A stretch of DNA of 64,000 nt from Owenia fusiformis. Lineage: Eukaryota > Annelida > Polychaeta > Sabellida > Oweniidae. This document shows, in pieces, positions 52,401 to 64,000 of the stretch. The notes below the pieces were generated by a model. The model did not search any database. It worked only from the letters and a program-made list of their open reading frames with translations, and was not told where the DNA came from. Position 1 is the stretch's first letter; every line of letters starts with the position of its first letter. The DNA is taken from assembly GCA_903813345.2 (NCBI GenBank), contig CAIIXF020000008.1, forward strand, positions 2,861,341-2,925,340. The letters are read 5' to 3'. A program made the position numbers and the translations under genes.

Positions 52401-55185
52401 TCACAACATGGAACTGGTACAACGAAACCAAAAGAACCAAAACCAAACTGCCAAAAGAATACAGGGATTTGACATTAGGACCCCAAGTTCTATTGTTCTT
52501 AATACTACACTAGGTCCACTCTCTGTTGAAAATTATATTATTAAAATGGAAGTTCCCTTTTCTCGGTTCATTACTAAGAGCGGAACAACACAGTATTCAA
52601 AAACAAATCCTACTTACTAGAATTTCTAGCATGATTATCAGAAACTCATTAAGAATGGGATTCTTACATGACATTTTTAAACTTAAAGATATATATCCCA
52701 TATTGTATAATGTATTTGATGAATATATTAACACATGTGTTACCCTTTCAAAGCCTAATATTGGAACAGAATTGTTAATGGTCAAGTATATTTAAAGCAA
52801 GAAGAAAGCTGGCGTCACTCGCTATGCTCCACTGATTCTTACAATAGATACACTGCGGAGACTTGGAGTATATTTCCAATTTTATACATGGAAACTGGGG
52901 CAACTTTTAACATTATTTATATTGGAACCTGAAGGTGACAAAATTCAAGTACCATGTCTTATCATGTCTTATATACACGTTATCCCCCCTCCATCCGATC
53001 CCCCCTCCATCCCAAATTAATTTGTTTCGATTATTTTTTTTCTAAACGCATGGCAACTAACTTTAAAAAGTGAGGAATGTCATTAGTATTGTGATAATAA
53101 CGTCCCTTATACCTATTTATTATAGGTCGTGTAGACCATTGTTGCCCGATTTATAGCAAAAACATTGACGTTTGCACGTTTGTGATGATGCGCCTTTCAT
53201 ATTTATATAGATCTCATATCATAGAAGAGTACCAGTTAAAAAAATACTAGATGACCTAACATATTTTGCCATGCACTGCACCTGACAATTCAGTTGTAAA
53301 TTTTCTCTTGAAAAAATAAATCTTCCAAATTTGTTGTGTTTTCTTGCAGAAATCGCCTAATCCCCCCTCCATCCCATTTGTACGATCTGAGGGAGGGAGA
53401 GGGATAATCTGTACGAAGGCATCATAAACACACTCAGTGTGACTGAATTTTTAGTTGTGATCAAGAGATTTTTCTCGAAACATTACTTGGCAGTAGGACA
53501 GACATGCTAAACAACTGTGAGCAAGTTACTTGGGAACAGTTTACCTTACTGTGTTCTGTTAAAAATAGATCGCATGTTAGATATGTTAATAGAAGTAACA
53601 GAATGAAAACGTTCAAAGTAAATCGCAATAGTGCACATATGAATACTTTAAGGTTGTACACAATTGGCGTTCATGAGGTTTATAATTTTTGATTATGTAT
53701 TTTATATGTTCAACTTATGTGATCGTGAGTTTATAAATAAATCTGTTTGTAATCTTCATTTATGGAGAAAATAAAGGTAATACATACATTGAAATGGAAT
53801 TTGAAGTTATTATTAAGAGAAGTCCAAAGCAATGGTACATTGTATGATCCTCGACAATTTGGCAATCTCAGTAGTACAGCACACTATTTTGATAGAGAAC
53901 TTGAATGATCTAAGTGAACTGTATTTTGGCAACGAAAGCAAAGAAAATGAAAGCATCTACCAGGTTTAACAGTCATTGTGACATCAACCGAATACATTTT
54001 GAAAAACGTTGAACTCAATGGATTTACTCGTATTGTTGAATACTCCTCCAATATTATTACTCAATGTCACTAATGTTTTAAACTAAAATTGTTCAATCTA
54101 ACTAGATTTATTCCTGCAATAATTCCACCTAAAGTATATATGACGATTCGTAACGAAGCTTTCATTGATTGGCCATGGGGAATTGGCAGGATCGTGTTTT
54201 CACAGTCGGTAATCGGACAAAATGAGTGACTGCATGGGGGAGGGGTGATTTCTTCTAGAACATTAAAAAACCTACAATATTTATTTTTCATGAAATAGTT
54301 TACCAATAAATCGCTAAAAATAATAGGTGCGCGGTATGGTAAAATATTTTACGTGTTCTGTGATTTCTTGAGTCACAGGCTTCGTTTTTATTATTATATA
54401 ATATTATATAATATAATAAGAATATACTTTCAAGATACAATGAGCTGAAATCTTACAAGTTCGATATATTCAGTAAACAATTGAACTTGGCATTTAAGGC
54501 CTATATCTAGTTTATCCAAATATTTTCTCTATTGGTAATATTAAAAGGAACAAATACTTGGTTTTATTTTCGTCAATTATATTAACATAAAAATAAAGAT
54601 GGTCTACCGTTATACATCCCCATTTGCCACACAATGGTTCTGTCGAATCCTGGCCAGTGAAAGGAAGGAACATTAACGGAGTATTTATCCCTTCGCAGAT
54701 ATAGTTGAATAAGTTGCTGGTAATTCCAGCAACATTGTTGTCCTGAAATAAAACGTCGCGATTTATTTAATATGTAGGCCTATCATTTCTGATAATTTCC
54801 CCTTTCTACGTAACAGCTAAATATTATACGGTATAAATTCCCAATTGCTAGTCATTTTCATTGTCATTTTCATCTAACACGTACTCACATCTGATACACA
54901 TTGGTCTAATTTCAACTGAAACAATGGAAACATTTCCTTGTAACTGTTAACATCTTCGACAGCTTTTTGTGCAAATCTGCACCCGTCATCTAGCCAGTCG
55001 GTGTAATTAACAACAACATTTCCAATCAACAAGACTTCTCTATCGTCCACAGCAGGCACATCCTTGACAACACTTGTTGTTGTTATTGTTGGTGATGTTG
55101 TATTGTCTGCAATTCCTTGTGAGGTTAAAACGCAAATGATTAGAACATGAAGTGTAGAGCGAATGATGCACGTGTTGAGTTCCAT
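43431..55185 (-). CDS. GABA-B-receptor-like class C GPCR, complete, 17 exons, about 838 aa
   Basis: Exons: 55185-54889, 54742-54608, 53883-53788, 51912-51751, 51410-51300, 50938-50855, 50292-50083, 49682-49449, 49260-49194, 48538-48443, 47478-47328, 46986-46848, 45985-45887, 45429-45304, 45082-44943, 44582-44387, 43604-43431; all phases agree. A signal peptide (LHVLIICVLTSQGIA), then a Venus-flytrap domain to about 497 (GKHHVILSYFP, PLLYDTIWAIALGIN). Seven TMs: TM1 in exon 11, TM2 12, TM3 13 (FGFTFFSGGMAVKLW), TM4 14 (WFVTDPM), TM5 15, TM6-7 16 (FIPK); then ATVIARGGDRLSQ. This order is diagnostic of GABA-B-type receptors. The Glu preceding the conserved P-L-x-Y-D of vertebrate GABBR1 aligns to Phe, so GABA binding is doubtful. 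Intron 13 is GC-AG. The start could also be ATG 55,212. The C-tail is short (stop at 43,433). Confidence 0.87.
43740..44382. mobile_element. Dispersed repeat with (GGAC)n tract, inverted copy
   Basis: Read on minus it repeats the 36,305-37,095 order: CGAACTTCGGTAAGGATATAG, (CCGT)n, ATAACTCGAATAT, AAGATGGCCGCC. Its end lies about 5 bp from the donor of receptor exon 16. Confidence 0.7.
46330..46615. repeat. Repeat rich in GAATCGTTAA motifs
   Basis: AACGAATCGTTAATAGCGAATCG, GCGAATCGTTAACTTTCGAGAAA and ACGATTCGTTAATAATGAAACTTTCGAGAAA recur in both orientations inside an intron of the class C receptor. Confidence 0.5.
46660..46846. mobile_element. MITE-like hairpin abutting a receptor splice donor
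   Basis: GATTCATCGACCGGC...CGGCCGATTG is mirrored by CAATCGGCC...GCCGGCCGATGAATC. The right flank GGAGCAAATGTGACCTAGGCATTA also occurs at 35,771-35,796. The last bases form part of the donor of receptor exon 12 (ATG|GTAATGCC on minus). Confidence 0.55.
47605..47777. mobile_element. Foldback MITE in a receptor intron
   Basis: ACACTCCCCTCTATGAGTCTGGCAACC is mirrored by GGTTGCCAAACTTATGGAGGGGAGTGT; inner arms pair ATCCGAATCAATAA with a downstream TTGATTCGGAT. A related end lies at about 23,889. Confidence 0.7.
48700..48995. mobile_element. Nested inverted-repeat element in a receptor intron
   Basis: TTATTCCATAGTTA is mirrored by TAACTATGGAATAA at 48,830-48,842; then ATCCTATGATTTACTCGTGATATGA is mirrored by TCATATCACTCATAAATCATAGGAT, with TGATATCTGCAC/GTGCAGATATCA inside. 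Confidence 0.65.
52110..53700 (+). mobile_element. LINE remnant, 3' half of ORF2
   Basis: The 52,400-52,620 frames read MELVQRN...AKRIQGFDIRTPS, then LGPLSVENYIIKM and FLGSLLRAEQ, the post-RT region of a LINE. Fragmentary ends continue past 53,480 (KHYLAVGQTC). Broken by stops, frameshifts and an insertion at 52,980-53,420. Lies in receptor intron 3. Confidence 0.7.
52980..53420. mobile_element. MITE with CCCCCCTCCATCC ends, inside the LINE remnant
   Basis: TATCCCCCCTCCATCC at the left, and TCCCCCCTCCATCCCATTTGTACGATC followed by GAGGGAGGGAGAGGGATAA at the right, form inverted ends. It interrupts the LINE frame. Confidence 0.55.
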
Positions 55186-55189
55186 TATG

Positions 55190-58100
55190 TAGTGCTGAAC
55201 GAAGTACGGCACGGTATGGAAATAGATGGCTAAATGCTATAGGTGGGTAGAGGAGCAATGACGTTAAATATTTGGTTACACTTAACATTCAAGGAGGATT
55301 GACTCCCAGGGATCCAACTTGATATTCTGCCATATTTGGCGTTGTCGTGATAAAAAAATTCGAATTCAAACAGCCGCCATCTTATTCACTGCAGAATTTC
55401 AATCGCGAATTTTCTTCCCAACAAAAAATTCCAAAACACACAGGGAGTGATTAAAATATAATTGGTTCGAATCGTGAATTTATAGGCAGATATAATGTAA
55501 AAAAAACAACGACATTCTGACATATTCATTGTTGCGCACCTGGGAGCCAATCCTCCTTGCTTGACATCTAAGTGAGCGTAAATACTTTTGAAACGATGGG
55601 ATGTGACTGGAACAAATTGTTTGGGTCAATTTCGAAAAAATTAGATAAGAGTGTCTCGGTTTATTGCCAAGTTTATAAGCCAATTCATTATGGCATCGCC
55701 TTACATTTACAGGTGATTTTTGGATACTGACTAGAGCAAATTCCATTTCAAAATGCAGTTGGGTCTCAATTTCGATTTCAGTTTCGCAATCATGAGGTAA
55801 TTTTCCATCATTCGATACCCCACACGTTGAATTTTGAGAACTCTATTGTTGACCTGCTTTCCGGACACCATATCTTCAATCGGAAAGACCAATAAAAAAC
55901 AGATCACGGACTTGACTTAAGTTTCTCGGAAACTTCTACTTCCTTACATGTATAGTATACCAGGATTGGTAACAGGAATTCAAAAATTGACGTTTTATTT
56001 CTGATTCTCGCCTTAAGGAGTGAACAGCCACTATCTTACGGTAATTTGGTCAAATTTCAAAAATTGATTTGGCGACTTCAAATAATAATGAAATAAATTT
56101 TTATTCAGGCTGTATAATGATGTCTTTATTTTCGCTCATTTTTAATTCCATTTTAAAATAGAGCCGATTTAATTTGGATATGTCTAGTGTTTGCATGAAA
56201 AAATGACATATTATCATCGCTTATACCCGTTTCGAATGTGAATCTCTTAATTAATAAAGCAATATGAAATATAAATCGTAATTAATCTCTAAAATTGTGG
56301 AATGTAATTGGTTTACGCGATGTTAATGTTATCCATTCATCCACTGTATGATTTAAACAAACGTTGTGCTTTTATCCGAAAAATGCGAGCCCTACCCAAG
56401 TCTGTTTATTGAAAAAAAATATATTAAAAAATTAAGAACAATTCTAAGAGCGGATTTTTAATAAGATAAGTTTTGAAGATCAATGTAACTTTGAATAAAG
56501 TTTAAAATGATATATGACACACCATGGAGACATTGGAATATGCCTGCCTAGGGGGAGGGGAGCCAATACTTTCGGGACACCCTGTAATTTTAACAATTCG
56601 AAATAGCACCAGAGAATTATGGATTCCAGCATAGTTCTTGTTTATTCAATCATCTGGAATTTCATACAATTAAAGTCCATACTTGCCGTTTACAAATTTT
56701 TACACATCATGTTCATCAATTAAATAAATATAATAGTACGCCGTTTAAGATTAGTTTAGTCCATTCCACAAATGAACAAAATATAGCTCAAGATAATCCA
56801 TGCAATGCAAGGTACATATCAAGTACAACAATATACGTGGAAATTTCATAACGTATCGTTCTACTGTTTTGTATAATAGAGCTAACCAAAAAACCAAAAA
56901 AGGCCTTAGTTAAGCGTTTTTCTCCTGTTTAAGAACCCCCATCAGGCCCGCAGCCAGGGGGGGGGGGGTCGATGGGTTCGAGCGACTAGTGATGACTACA
57001 TCAATTTCATTCAATGTACCATAAAGCCACGTCTCTCCTCTTTGCAATGATACATGTATGTCACAAAATGTTACCTTCTACCTCGAAATATCGCACGAAC
57101 CCCCCGAGCCCCCCCTGGCTACGGGCCTGAACAGTACCCTTGAAATCATTTTTTCAGAAGTATTCTTAATTACTGAGAGGATCATTTCATTTATAATTAT
57201 TTCCATTAGCCTGGATGCACATGCGTTGTTGACAAACCTAGTCCATAAAAACGTGTTCCAAACCTCCCTTTGGTATCCCTTGAAGATTTGCTCAAGCCGT
57301 TGAAATCAGTCCCTTATCGGACTCAAACTTATGACCTCTCATATGATGCTTTTGCACCCCAAAATAGTGAATATTGGTGAGTACTGGTGAATATTGTATG
57401 GTGAATATGGGGCAGTAACAACTTGTGTGAACCCTAATTCTTCAAGAGTAGTATGAGCAGTTTGAGTAGTGGAAAGGAGCATAGCCATAATGGAGGATAA
57501 CTCCCCGCTATTTTGAGTCATGATTGTGACTTTGAGAGTCTGACCAATGATAAGAAAATAGAGCAAAGTACACTCGTATATCACAATACAGAGGTTTATT
57601 TTACTCGACCCGCTAATGTACGTCATTTGTCATGTTGCTATAGTAATAATAATTATCCATTGTGACATCAGATGACAATGAAACTGTTTTATCCGACCCA
57701 AAATCCCTTTCCACATTTACCTTGAAAATTTCAAGTAAATTGGTTGAAACATAATGAAATGACAGATAAATTCCCAGAACTTAGTGATCACCCTGTATTA
57801 AAATAGTTTTCGGTGAATCTTTTACTGAATAGATATCCTGAAATCTGAAGGCAAAATCATACATTTTGATACAACATTTGTTTAATGAAATCCAAATCAA
57901 GAGTTAACATACATTTAAGGGTAAATCCCAACATATCTTTAAAGAACATATTTTTTGAAACGAGATATGTTAGGAGATAATTCATTGAGACTTCAGAGTT
58001 CAATATGTCAAATTCTGAAACATGCGATTCCCACACTTCAATACTGAGGGAAGATGATGATTTGAAAAGTTTTAAATCAAAAGATTTTTATTTGGTATTT

Positions 58101-58680
58101 CGTTTTACGAGGAGTGTTCATAATGACCTTATAAATATAATATGTAATATTCATATAAATGTAATATTCATTTAATATATAACTTACATATAAAAGTCTT
58201 TATGGCTACACGAATACTCTCAATTGGTACTCAAGATATCCATTGTGCTCCGTAGACGTAGTAAAATTAAACCTTTTTTTAAAATCCCAATGCCTTGCAA
58301 CAAAGAATACATAGTGCTCAAAATACATATTTGTTCTTTCTTTGAATTGAACATAAAAAATAATCTGTACTTTAAGGCAGAATCACATCTATGGGGCTGA
58401 CAAGTTTCTAAGTAACATGAACAATTGACCTACCAATCTATTCCTTATGATCTCAAATACAATATCTCCCAAAGGATTCACGATATGAACTATAAATTGG
58501 TGAAGTTATAATGGATTTCCTGAAAAAGTGTACACTATGGGGATTTTCAGAAAATAGGCATGAAAAGGAATGACATAAGCCTGAAATACTCTTAGATTGA
58601 AACAATTTTTTGTTATGCTGCTCGCTAGATCTGATTCTCTCTTTAATAACTTTGAAAACATTCCATTCCCTATCAACGTT
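55190..58680. other. Intergenic region between the receptor paralogues
   Basis: Contains a MITE (56,945-57,129) and solo mariner-type ends CACCCTGTA at about 56,577 and 57,787. The minus-strand frame at 57,339-57,626 (TQNSGELSSIMAMLLSTT...) follows a fair acceptor and could be a lone exon, but I cannot connect it to anything. Confidence 0.4.
56945..57130. mobile_element. MITE with CAGGCCCGxAGCCAGGGGGG ends
   Basis: The left end CAGGCCCGCAGCCAGGGGGG is mirrored by CCCCCCTGGCTACGGGCCTG at the right. No coding content. Confidence 0.75.
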
Positions 58681-59074
58681 CGCTGGTACTCGCCTAGTTA
58701 CGCTGACGATACGTCATCGTAACAAGATGGAAGAACTTCCAGGGTCTGTATTCGGTAAGTCATTTTTATTTCTCGATTGTTCACCACTTATAATTCAAGT
58801 TTGTTTTGGACAATAATTTGGCTTAATAATTTGTCACATTGGCAATATTCATGAAGATCGTCAACCTAACAAAAGCGAGGGACTAAATATGTGGATTGCG
58901 TCTTTATTAATACACCAAACATAGAACCGCCTGCATATTCTCAAACTAGACTTCCTTAACTTTGAGCCAAATTATTGTCCACAACTTGACTTATAAGTGG
59001 TGTAGAATTGAGAAATAAAAATATCTTACCGAAAACGAAGCGTATCGTCAGCGTAACTAGGTGAGTACCAGTGA
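58681..59074. mobile_element. Foldback element, compact relative of 18,137-20,776
   Basis: CTGGTACTCGCCTAGTTACGC is mirrored by GCGTAACTAGGTGAGTACCAG. Contains GTAACAAGATGGAAGAACTTCC, then TTTATTTCTCGATT and GGACAATAATTTGGCT, with the complement of these blocks in the right half. Confidence 0.8.
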
Positions 59075-59508
59075 AGTTGACCGAGTCTAATAGTTTCATG
59101 TAGGATAGTTTGCTATATAATCCATGCTTTTTAGAACTTTTTTGTTGCCTTTATAATGGTACATGGTAGTTCACGATAACATAGTGATGCATAGTTTATT
59201 TACAGCAATAATATTCATTATATTCAATGATTAATTCGACCCCTCATTCAATGAACATCTCTATTTAGCCCAATCAGAGAGTGAGAAATATAACAGTGAA
59301 TAATAAAACAAATACTTCATTCTACAGGATTGTTGGTGAAAACTCATTGTCACTTTGTGGTCCAAATGCACGCCAGCTTTCCAATATTTCTTACATAGAA
59401 AACATTCAGATATGTGATTTTATGATAACTTGCTAAGATATATGTCTCATTTAATAATTCTCTTCATTAGCCTTAATCGTATTATATTATCAAGTCTTTA
59501 TTAAGATA

Positions 59509-62500
59509 TTATGCCTTTTTATTATCATAGTAGTAACTATTAAGATCTCCATCTCCACCTGCATCGTGGTTAGATAAAGCAGATCCAATCTTTCCATGGT
59601 GCTGATATTCCTTGTACAAGGAAGTTTTGTATCCATTTCTTTCGATTTTTCCGGCAGCAAGAGCAACTCCGGGTATTTGTGAGGATTGAGCAGCACCCAA
59701 TCCTGGCATCTGTCCTTCACTAGCAACAGTTTGAAGGAAACCAAATGCTGCACCGATCGGTGAAAATAACTTCTGGGAGAGTCGGTCACCCCCTCTTGCT
59801 ATCACAGTGGCCTAAACAAAACATAAATGTATGCTTTTAAACATATGAACATACAGCTCGATTTCCATCCTCACACAAGTTTAAACTGAATCAAATAATA
59901 TGCCCATCATTCTTTAGGTCAGACAATTGAAATTACCTTTGGAATGGAAATCAGTAAAGTAGTCAGAATCGTTGTGAATAATATCAGACATCCATAAATG
60001 ATGAACAAAGCATTCGGTTCAGTCGGGATCAAAAACGATATAACAACCAGAACAATGCTGACCAACCAACTCGTGAACACAGCGATAACAAACTCAGAGA
60101 AATGAACGAAGCCTTTCTTCACAGACATGAACCTGAAAATAAAGAAAGCATCTTCATCGATAGGCATAAATGATGTCCGAGCTCGAGTAGATATTTTAGC
60201 TGTCATCCATTAGGCTTTTGGGACCAAACCTGAAATAGTGGCCATTTTAACTAGACGGTCATATTGGAAAATAATGTCTTGAGCAGCGATACTATGCCAT
60301 GGAATCAAATCTACCAACCGATGTTTGAATTATCGACCATACATACGAATGTCTTGTTCCATGGGATAACAAAAATTGCGATTAAAAATTTAGGAACAAA
60401 TTGCCAAGTTTTACTTCGGACATTTTATACTTCAGAAAAATCATAAAATTGTATTGTGACTTGTTTATACCTGTCAACGTTGAATTTAATGGTATTTTGA
60501 TCCTTTGCATGACTACATAGTTACTTACAGAGCAGGCCAGACAATGAAACCACCCATCAGTAACACAATTGCCTTGTAACACAGTGTGGTGATGAGGAAG
60601 TATGTCTGGTTCGCTGATTCACAAGTGATCATTACCGTTATTGTTCTGACTGCTGTGTCGTCGTCAAACTAAGGTAAGTGAAAGGACGGTCAGATAATGA
60701 TTCAGTTTCAATCTAGAGTAAAGGATTGGTATCGATATGGAGAACTGAATTCAACAACTTATTCTCTTAAACCAATTCCTGAAAACATTCTTTGAAAAAA
60801 CTGATTGACAACAATTTAATGCGAAAATAATTAATATGTATTTTATATAACTGTTTTTGTTAACATTTTTTTGTTTTTAGTGCAATTGTTTTTTGTTCCT
60901 TTTTACCATTATCATAAACCATAAAAACTAAGACAAACCTTTAATTTCATTAACAAGATACTTTTTTTGAATCAACCAAACTTTCCTTTGTGTAATTACA
61001 ATATTGAGAGACATAAACACAACGTGTTTGTGTCGTTTTGTTTCAATGAGGTTCGGATAGATGTTTCATTTCATTCCGAACATATGATACCAAGAACAAA
61101 AGAAGTGTCCAATGTGTTTTCTAAAACAATATATAGAAAAGTATATATATTCTTTTCAAATTATATAGTTACTATTCAAAAGATGACCATTAAATTGACA
61201 ATGTGTAAAATTTTCAGAATTTTTTGATGACTGGTTTACAAACAATATTTAAAAGATCCCACCTCTTCCTGTTAGCTCAAAGAATACAAATTATATAAGA
61301 AAAAATTTAAACACGTTTGAAAAGATTCTGAAAGACTTGGCTAAAAAAGAAATGCTGATAAATCGCCCGCTGAACTTATGAGTGAATTAAGAAATGTTAA
61401 CTCTTTGTGTTTATCACCTGTAACTCATTTAGAACTTTTAAGCTTATTAGGGAGTTGAAGGATCAGGTCAGGTGCATCAGGTGATGACGACATATGACAC
61501 AAACTCATAAAAACATGTGATGAAACGCAGTTCATTCCCCTCTCACTCACATTTTCAACTTATCTTTTACCAAAGATCTTTTTCCAAACTCTAAATGTTG
61601 CTAAAGTTATTCAATTTTTTTAAAAAGGGAAACATGATCACATTTCTATTAACAGACTAATATCAAAGACTGATATACGAGACTTTCTGAATATCTCAAA
61701 AATATAAGATAATAAACAGCAATATGGATTTAGGAAAAATCGATCCACTTGGCCATTTTGAATTTTGTTGAAACAATAAGAGTTTTTCTGGAATCTAAAA
61801 CTCATTGTATTGGACTATACCTCGACATGTCTAAAGCTTTTGATACACGATATTATGACATCTTATCACAAAAATGGATTTCTATGGTATACGCGGTATC
61901 TCCGCACAATGGTTCAAAAGTTCTGTGGTTCAACCGTAAGCAATATGTATCATATAACAATACTAATTCACCTAACATACAAACAATATCATGCAGAGTT
62001 CCTCAAGACTCAATTTTAGGACCGTTGCTTTTCATAATTTACATGAATGATATACATCTTTGTTCCGAAAAATGATTCTGTACGAGATGCAGACGATACT
62101 AATATTTTAGTAGGTCAAAAAAGTCTCAACACTTTGAAAAATCCTCCACAGCGAAGTCAAACGTGTGAATCTGCAGTGGTTTAAGCTAACAAATTATAAT
62201 TTCAACAACTAAATTAATAAACTTTAAAACTCAAAATAATAGACACAACTATGATATCTCAAACAAAATCATCATGGATGATAACACTGTAAACTGAAAA
62301 AATCAATTTCCTTGATGCAACTATCGAAACATCATATTCATATGCTTTAAAATGGATTATCGAAAATTATTGGAACATTACATAAAGTAAAACATCTACT
62401 GGATATTGCAAGTCTCAAAACCCTCTATTACTCCCTTATTTATCCTAATTTTAATTCTGATATAACAATGTTGGATGCATGTACCTGAAACTCTATTAAA

Positions 62501-63290
62501 TAAGCTTCATTCAATTCAAAAGCAATCCGTGCGCATGCTCAGCAAATCAAATAAATATAGAGATCCCACAAACCACTCTTTATCGGACATGAATTGCAAA
62601 AGAGTAATAATGACTTAATAAATGAACGTTATTCTTCTTATCCAACCACAAATTATAGCAACCATGACCGCGACACACGAAACAAATTTGAAAATTTAAC
62701 ACAAACATAGGCAAACTCCTCCAAAGCAAAATCATCAAAATATGTTCGACATCTTTTAACTCAGAACCAAAACCCTAAGTTGCTAACGTATTTTTGGGGT
62801 TGATTCAAATAATATTCCACCACACAATTCCATTGAGCATTTTCTGGCACTTTTGATCTTCAACAATTCTTATCTTTGGTTTTATCTTTTGCATGCACAC
62901 CAACCCTATCAGGGAACGGGGACAAATCGGAGGAGGCCAAAACAGCTTAGCATTATAGGTAAAATTGCACGAACTAAATCATCATAATAATTCCTTGAAT
63001 TTTCCTTTTCATATACTTATACTTATTTGTCATCTTCAATTGCTAACTAGCATCATTTTTTCTTCTGTTATAGGGGACACTATACTCTTTTCAGTGTCTC
63101 ACACCCTTCATCATCAATGTATTCTTGTTTGACATGTAAAGATAATAAAGTTAAACTGACTTACAGTCGATGTTATTTCCCTTTCTCTTGCAATTATTGG
63201 ATCAGTGACGAACCACACCGAAACCAATACGACATCAGCAACAATTAGCCAGAAAAAGATAAACAATAGCCAAGCTTCATGCATCACTTT
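59509..63290 (-). CDS. Second GABA-B-receptor-like class C GPCR, 3' part only
   Basis: Exons 63290-63165 (126 bp, TM4), 60668-60529 (140 bp, TM5), 60132-59937 (196 bp, TM6-7) and 59811-59509 (303 bp, TAA). The first three match the paralogue's exons 14-16 in length, phase and most residues (FWLIVADVVLVSVWFVTDP, CYKAIVLLMGGFIVWP). The last exon shares ATVIARGGDRLSQKLFSPIGA but runs 43 codons longer, with a GKIERNGYKTSLYKEYQHHG tail and a Gly/Asp/Asn/Tyr end. The 5' exons lie beyond the window or in unexamined intron. A LINE remnant and a mariner-like element surround exon TM4. Same strand, head-to-tail with the complete copy: a tandem duplication. Confidence 0.85.
60840..61120. mobile_element. 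Foldback repeat, copy 3
   Basis: Shares AACCTTTAATTTCATTAACAAGATACTTTTTT, CAATATTGAGAG and ACATAAACACAACGT with 21,330-21,665. Confidence 0.6.
61240..63155 (+). mobile_element. Decayed LINE in an intron of the second receptor
   Basis: RT motifs remain: ILNFVETIRVFLESKT, LYLDMSKAFDT and VPQDSILGPLLFIIYMNDI (consensus GVPQGSILGPLLF), with many stops and frameshifts. The 3' end AAGATAATAAAGTTAAACTGA lies within about 10 bp of the TM4 exon. A family different from the 30.3-kb element. Confidence 0.8.
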
Positions 63291-63425
63291 CTAAAACCAT
63301 GAAAACAAGATTAATTGTATTTCCAAATAACAACGACATAAGATTGTGAGAATATGTGAATAACACATTGATACCATTTCTGACGGCATTATATCATCCT
63401 AAGAAAAAATACTTGGCCAACAATA

Positions 63426-64000
63426 CAGGGTGGGCCAAAAAACGCCACTTTTTTTCAAGACACTACAACTTTTTTATTTTCCAACCCACATACCCCAAAT
63501 TTCGCAGTTATATAGTGCCAGGGGTTCTTAGTAAGAATACAATGTAACAAGTCCTTCAACTTGGATTATATTTTATCTAAAAGAGGAGTTCAATTGGCCC
63601 GGCACCCTAATTGATGATATATTTTAGTTTTAGTTGCCTTGCTCATATAGCAGTATCAAAGAAATGTTAGCTAAGTTTTTTTCAACATGTCTTAATTGCA
63701 AGCTTTAGTTGAGCAATTTTCTAGATTGGATGCCTTCATACAATCTCCTGGAGGCCTTCCCATACCCTATACTCACTGGGGTTTGCATTAGGGCTATTAG
63801 CTTGGCGATCACCTGGCCGTATCAGTTCAGGAACATATTGCAAATTATGCTTATTTCTCATGGCACACCACATGTTTAAGTGAGACGCTGGTGACATATT
63901 TTATTCAAGTTAAAGTGTATAATTCATATTCCATGCTAGATAACAACCTCAAGTTTCATTTGGTATGCAAATTATGATTTTGCATCAAAAATTAAAAAAG
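63426..64000 (-). mobile_element. Mariner-like element, runs off the window
   Basis: The end CAGGGTGGGCCAAAAAACGCC follows a TA at 63,424-63,425. On the minus strand near 63,740-63,830 is a decayed transposase motif, NSPNANPSEYRVWEGLQEIV, recalling the NSPDLNPxDYxVWG block around the last catalytic Asp of mariner transposases, with stops. The other end is beyond 64,000. Confidence 0.65.

Noticed and set aside
57339-57626. 95-codon minus frame in the receptor intergenic region
   Set aside because: Codon content looks plausible and an acceptor precedes it, but there is no donor, start or homology that I can support.

Overview
This window is eukaryotic, most likely from a marine invertebrate animal (a lophotrochozoan or ambulacrarian-type genome; the exact phylum cannot be fixed from the sequence). 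The reasons are spliced genes with GT-AG introns, a rhodopsin-type and two class C GPCRs, a TRIM-like RING/B-box gene, AT-rich non-coding DNA, and dense MITE, foldback, LINE and minisatellite content.

Layout. 1-5.2 kb is repeat-rich (146-bp tandem repeat, TTGTA pentanucleotide array) with a weak two-exon coiled-coil gene candidate on the minus strand. 6.5-7.6 kb holds an intact single-exon rhodopsin-family GPCR (plus). From 22,676 back to 7,948 on the minus strand I could assemble a complete nine-part gene for a peptidase C45 / acyl-CoA:6-APA acyltransferase-like Ntn hydrolase (the family of insect tan / carcinine hydrolase). Every splice phase agrees, giving about 391 aa. One internal exon exists as an array of FIVE phase-compatible alternative copies (15,829 to 10,922), which is the most interesting observation here. 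18.1-20.8 kb (inside its first intron) is a nested foldback element.

24,950-27,026 (plus) holds a four-exon gene, not recognised, for a small secreted Cys-containing protein of about 119 aa, with a TATA box and a polyadenylation signal. 28.1-30.1 kb (minus) is a TRIM-like gene with an intact RING/B-box/coiled-coil half and a decayed C-terminal half. 30.3-35.1 kb is a nearly complete non-LTR retrotransposon with an SGNH-hydrolase-like ORF1 and an endonuclease/RT ORF2 broken by one frameshift. 36-41.6 kb is a belt of repeats (TIR element with internal minisatellite, GC-rich tandem repeat, foldback elements) plus one RING-like exon.

43,431-55,185 (minus) is a complete 17-exon GABA-B-receptor-like class C GPCR of about 838 aa. 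59,509-63,290 (minus) holds the last four coding exons of a tandem paralogue whose 5' part lies beyond the window. The paralogues keep exon lengths in the membrane region but differ in their C-tails. Introns and intergenic spaces are filled with LINE fragments and MITEs, several of which end within a few bases of splice donors. The window ends inside a mariner-like element.
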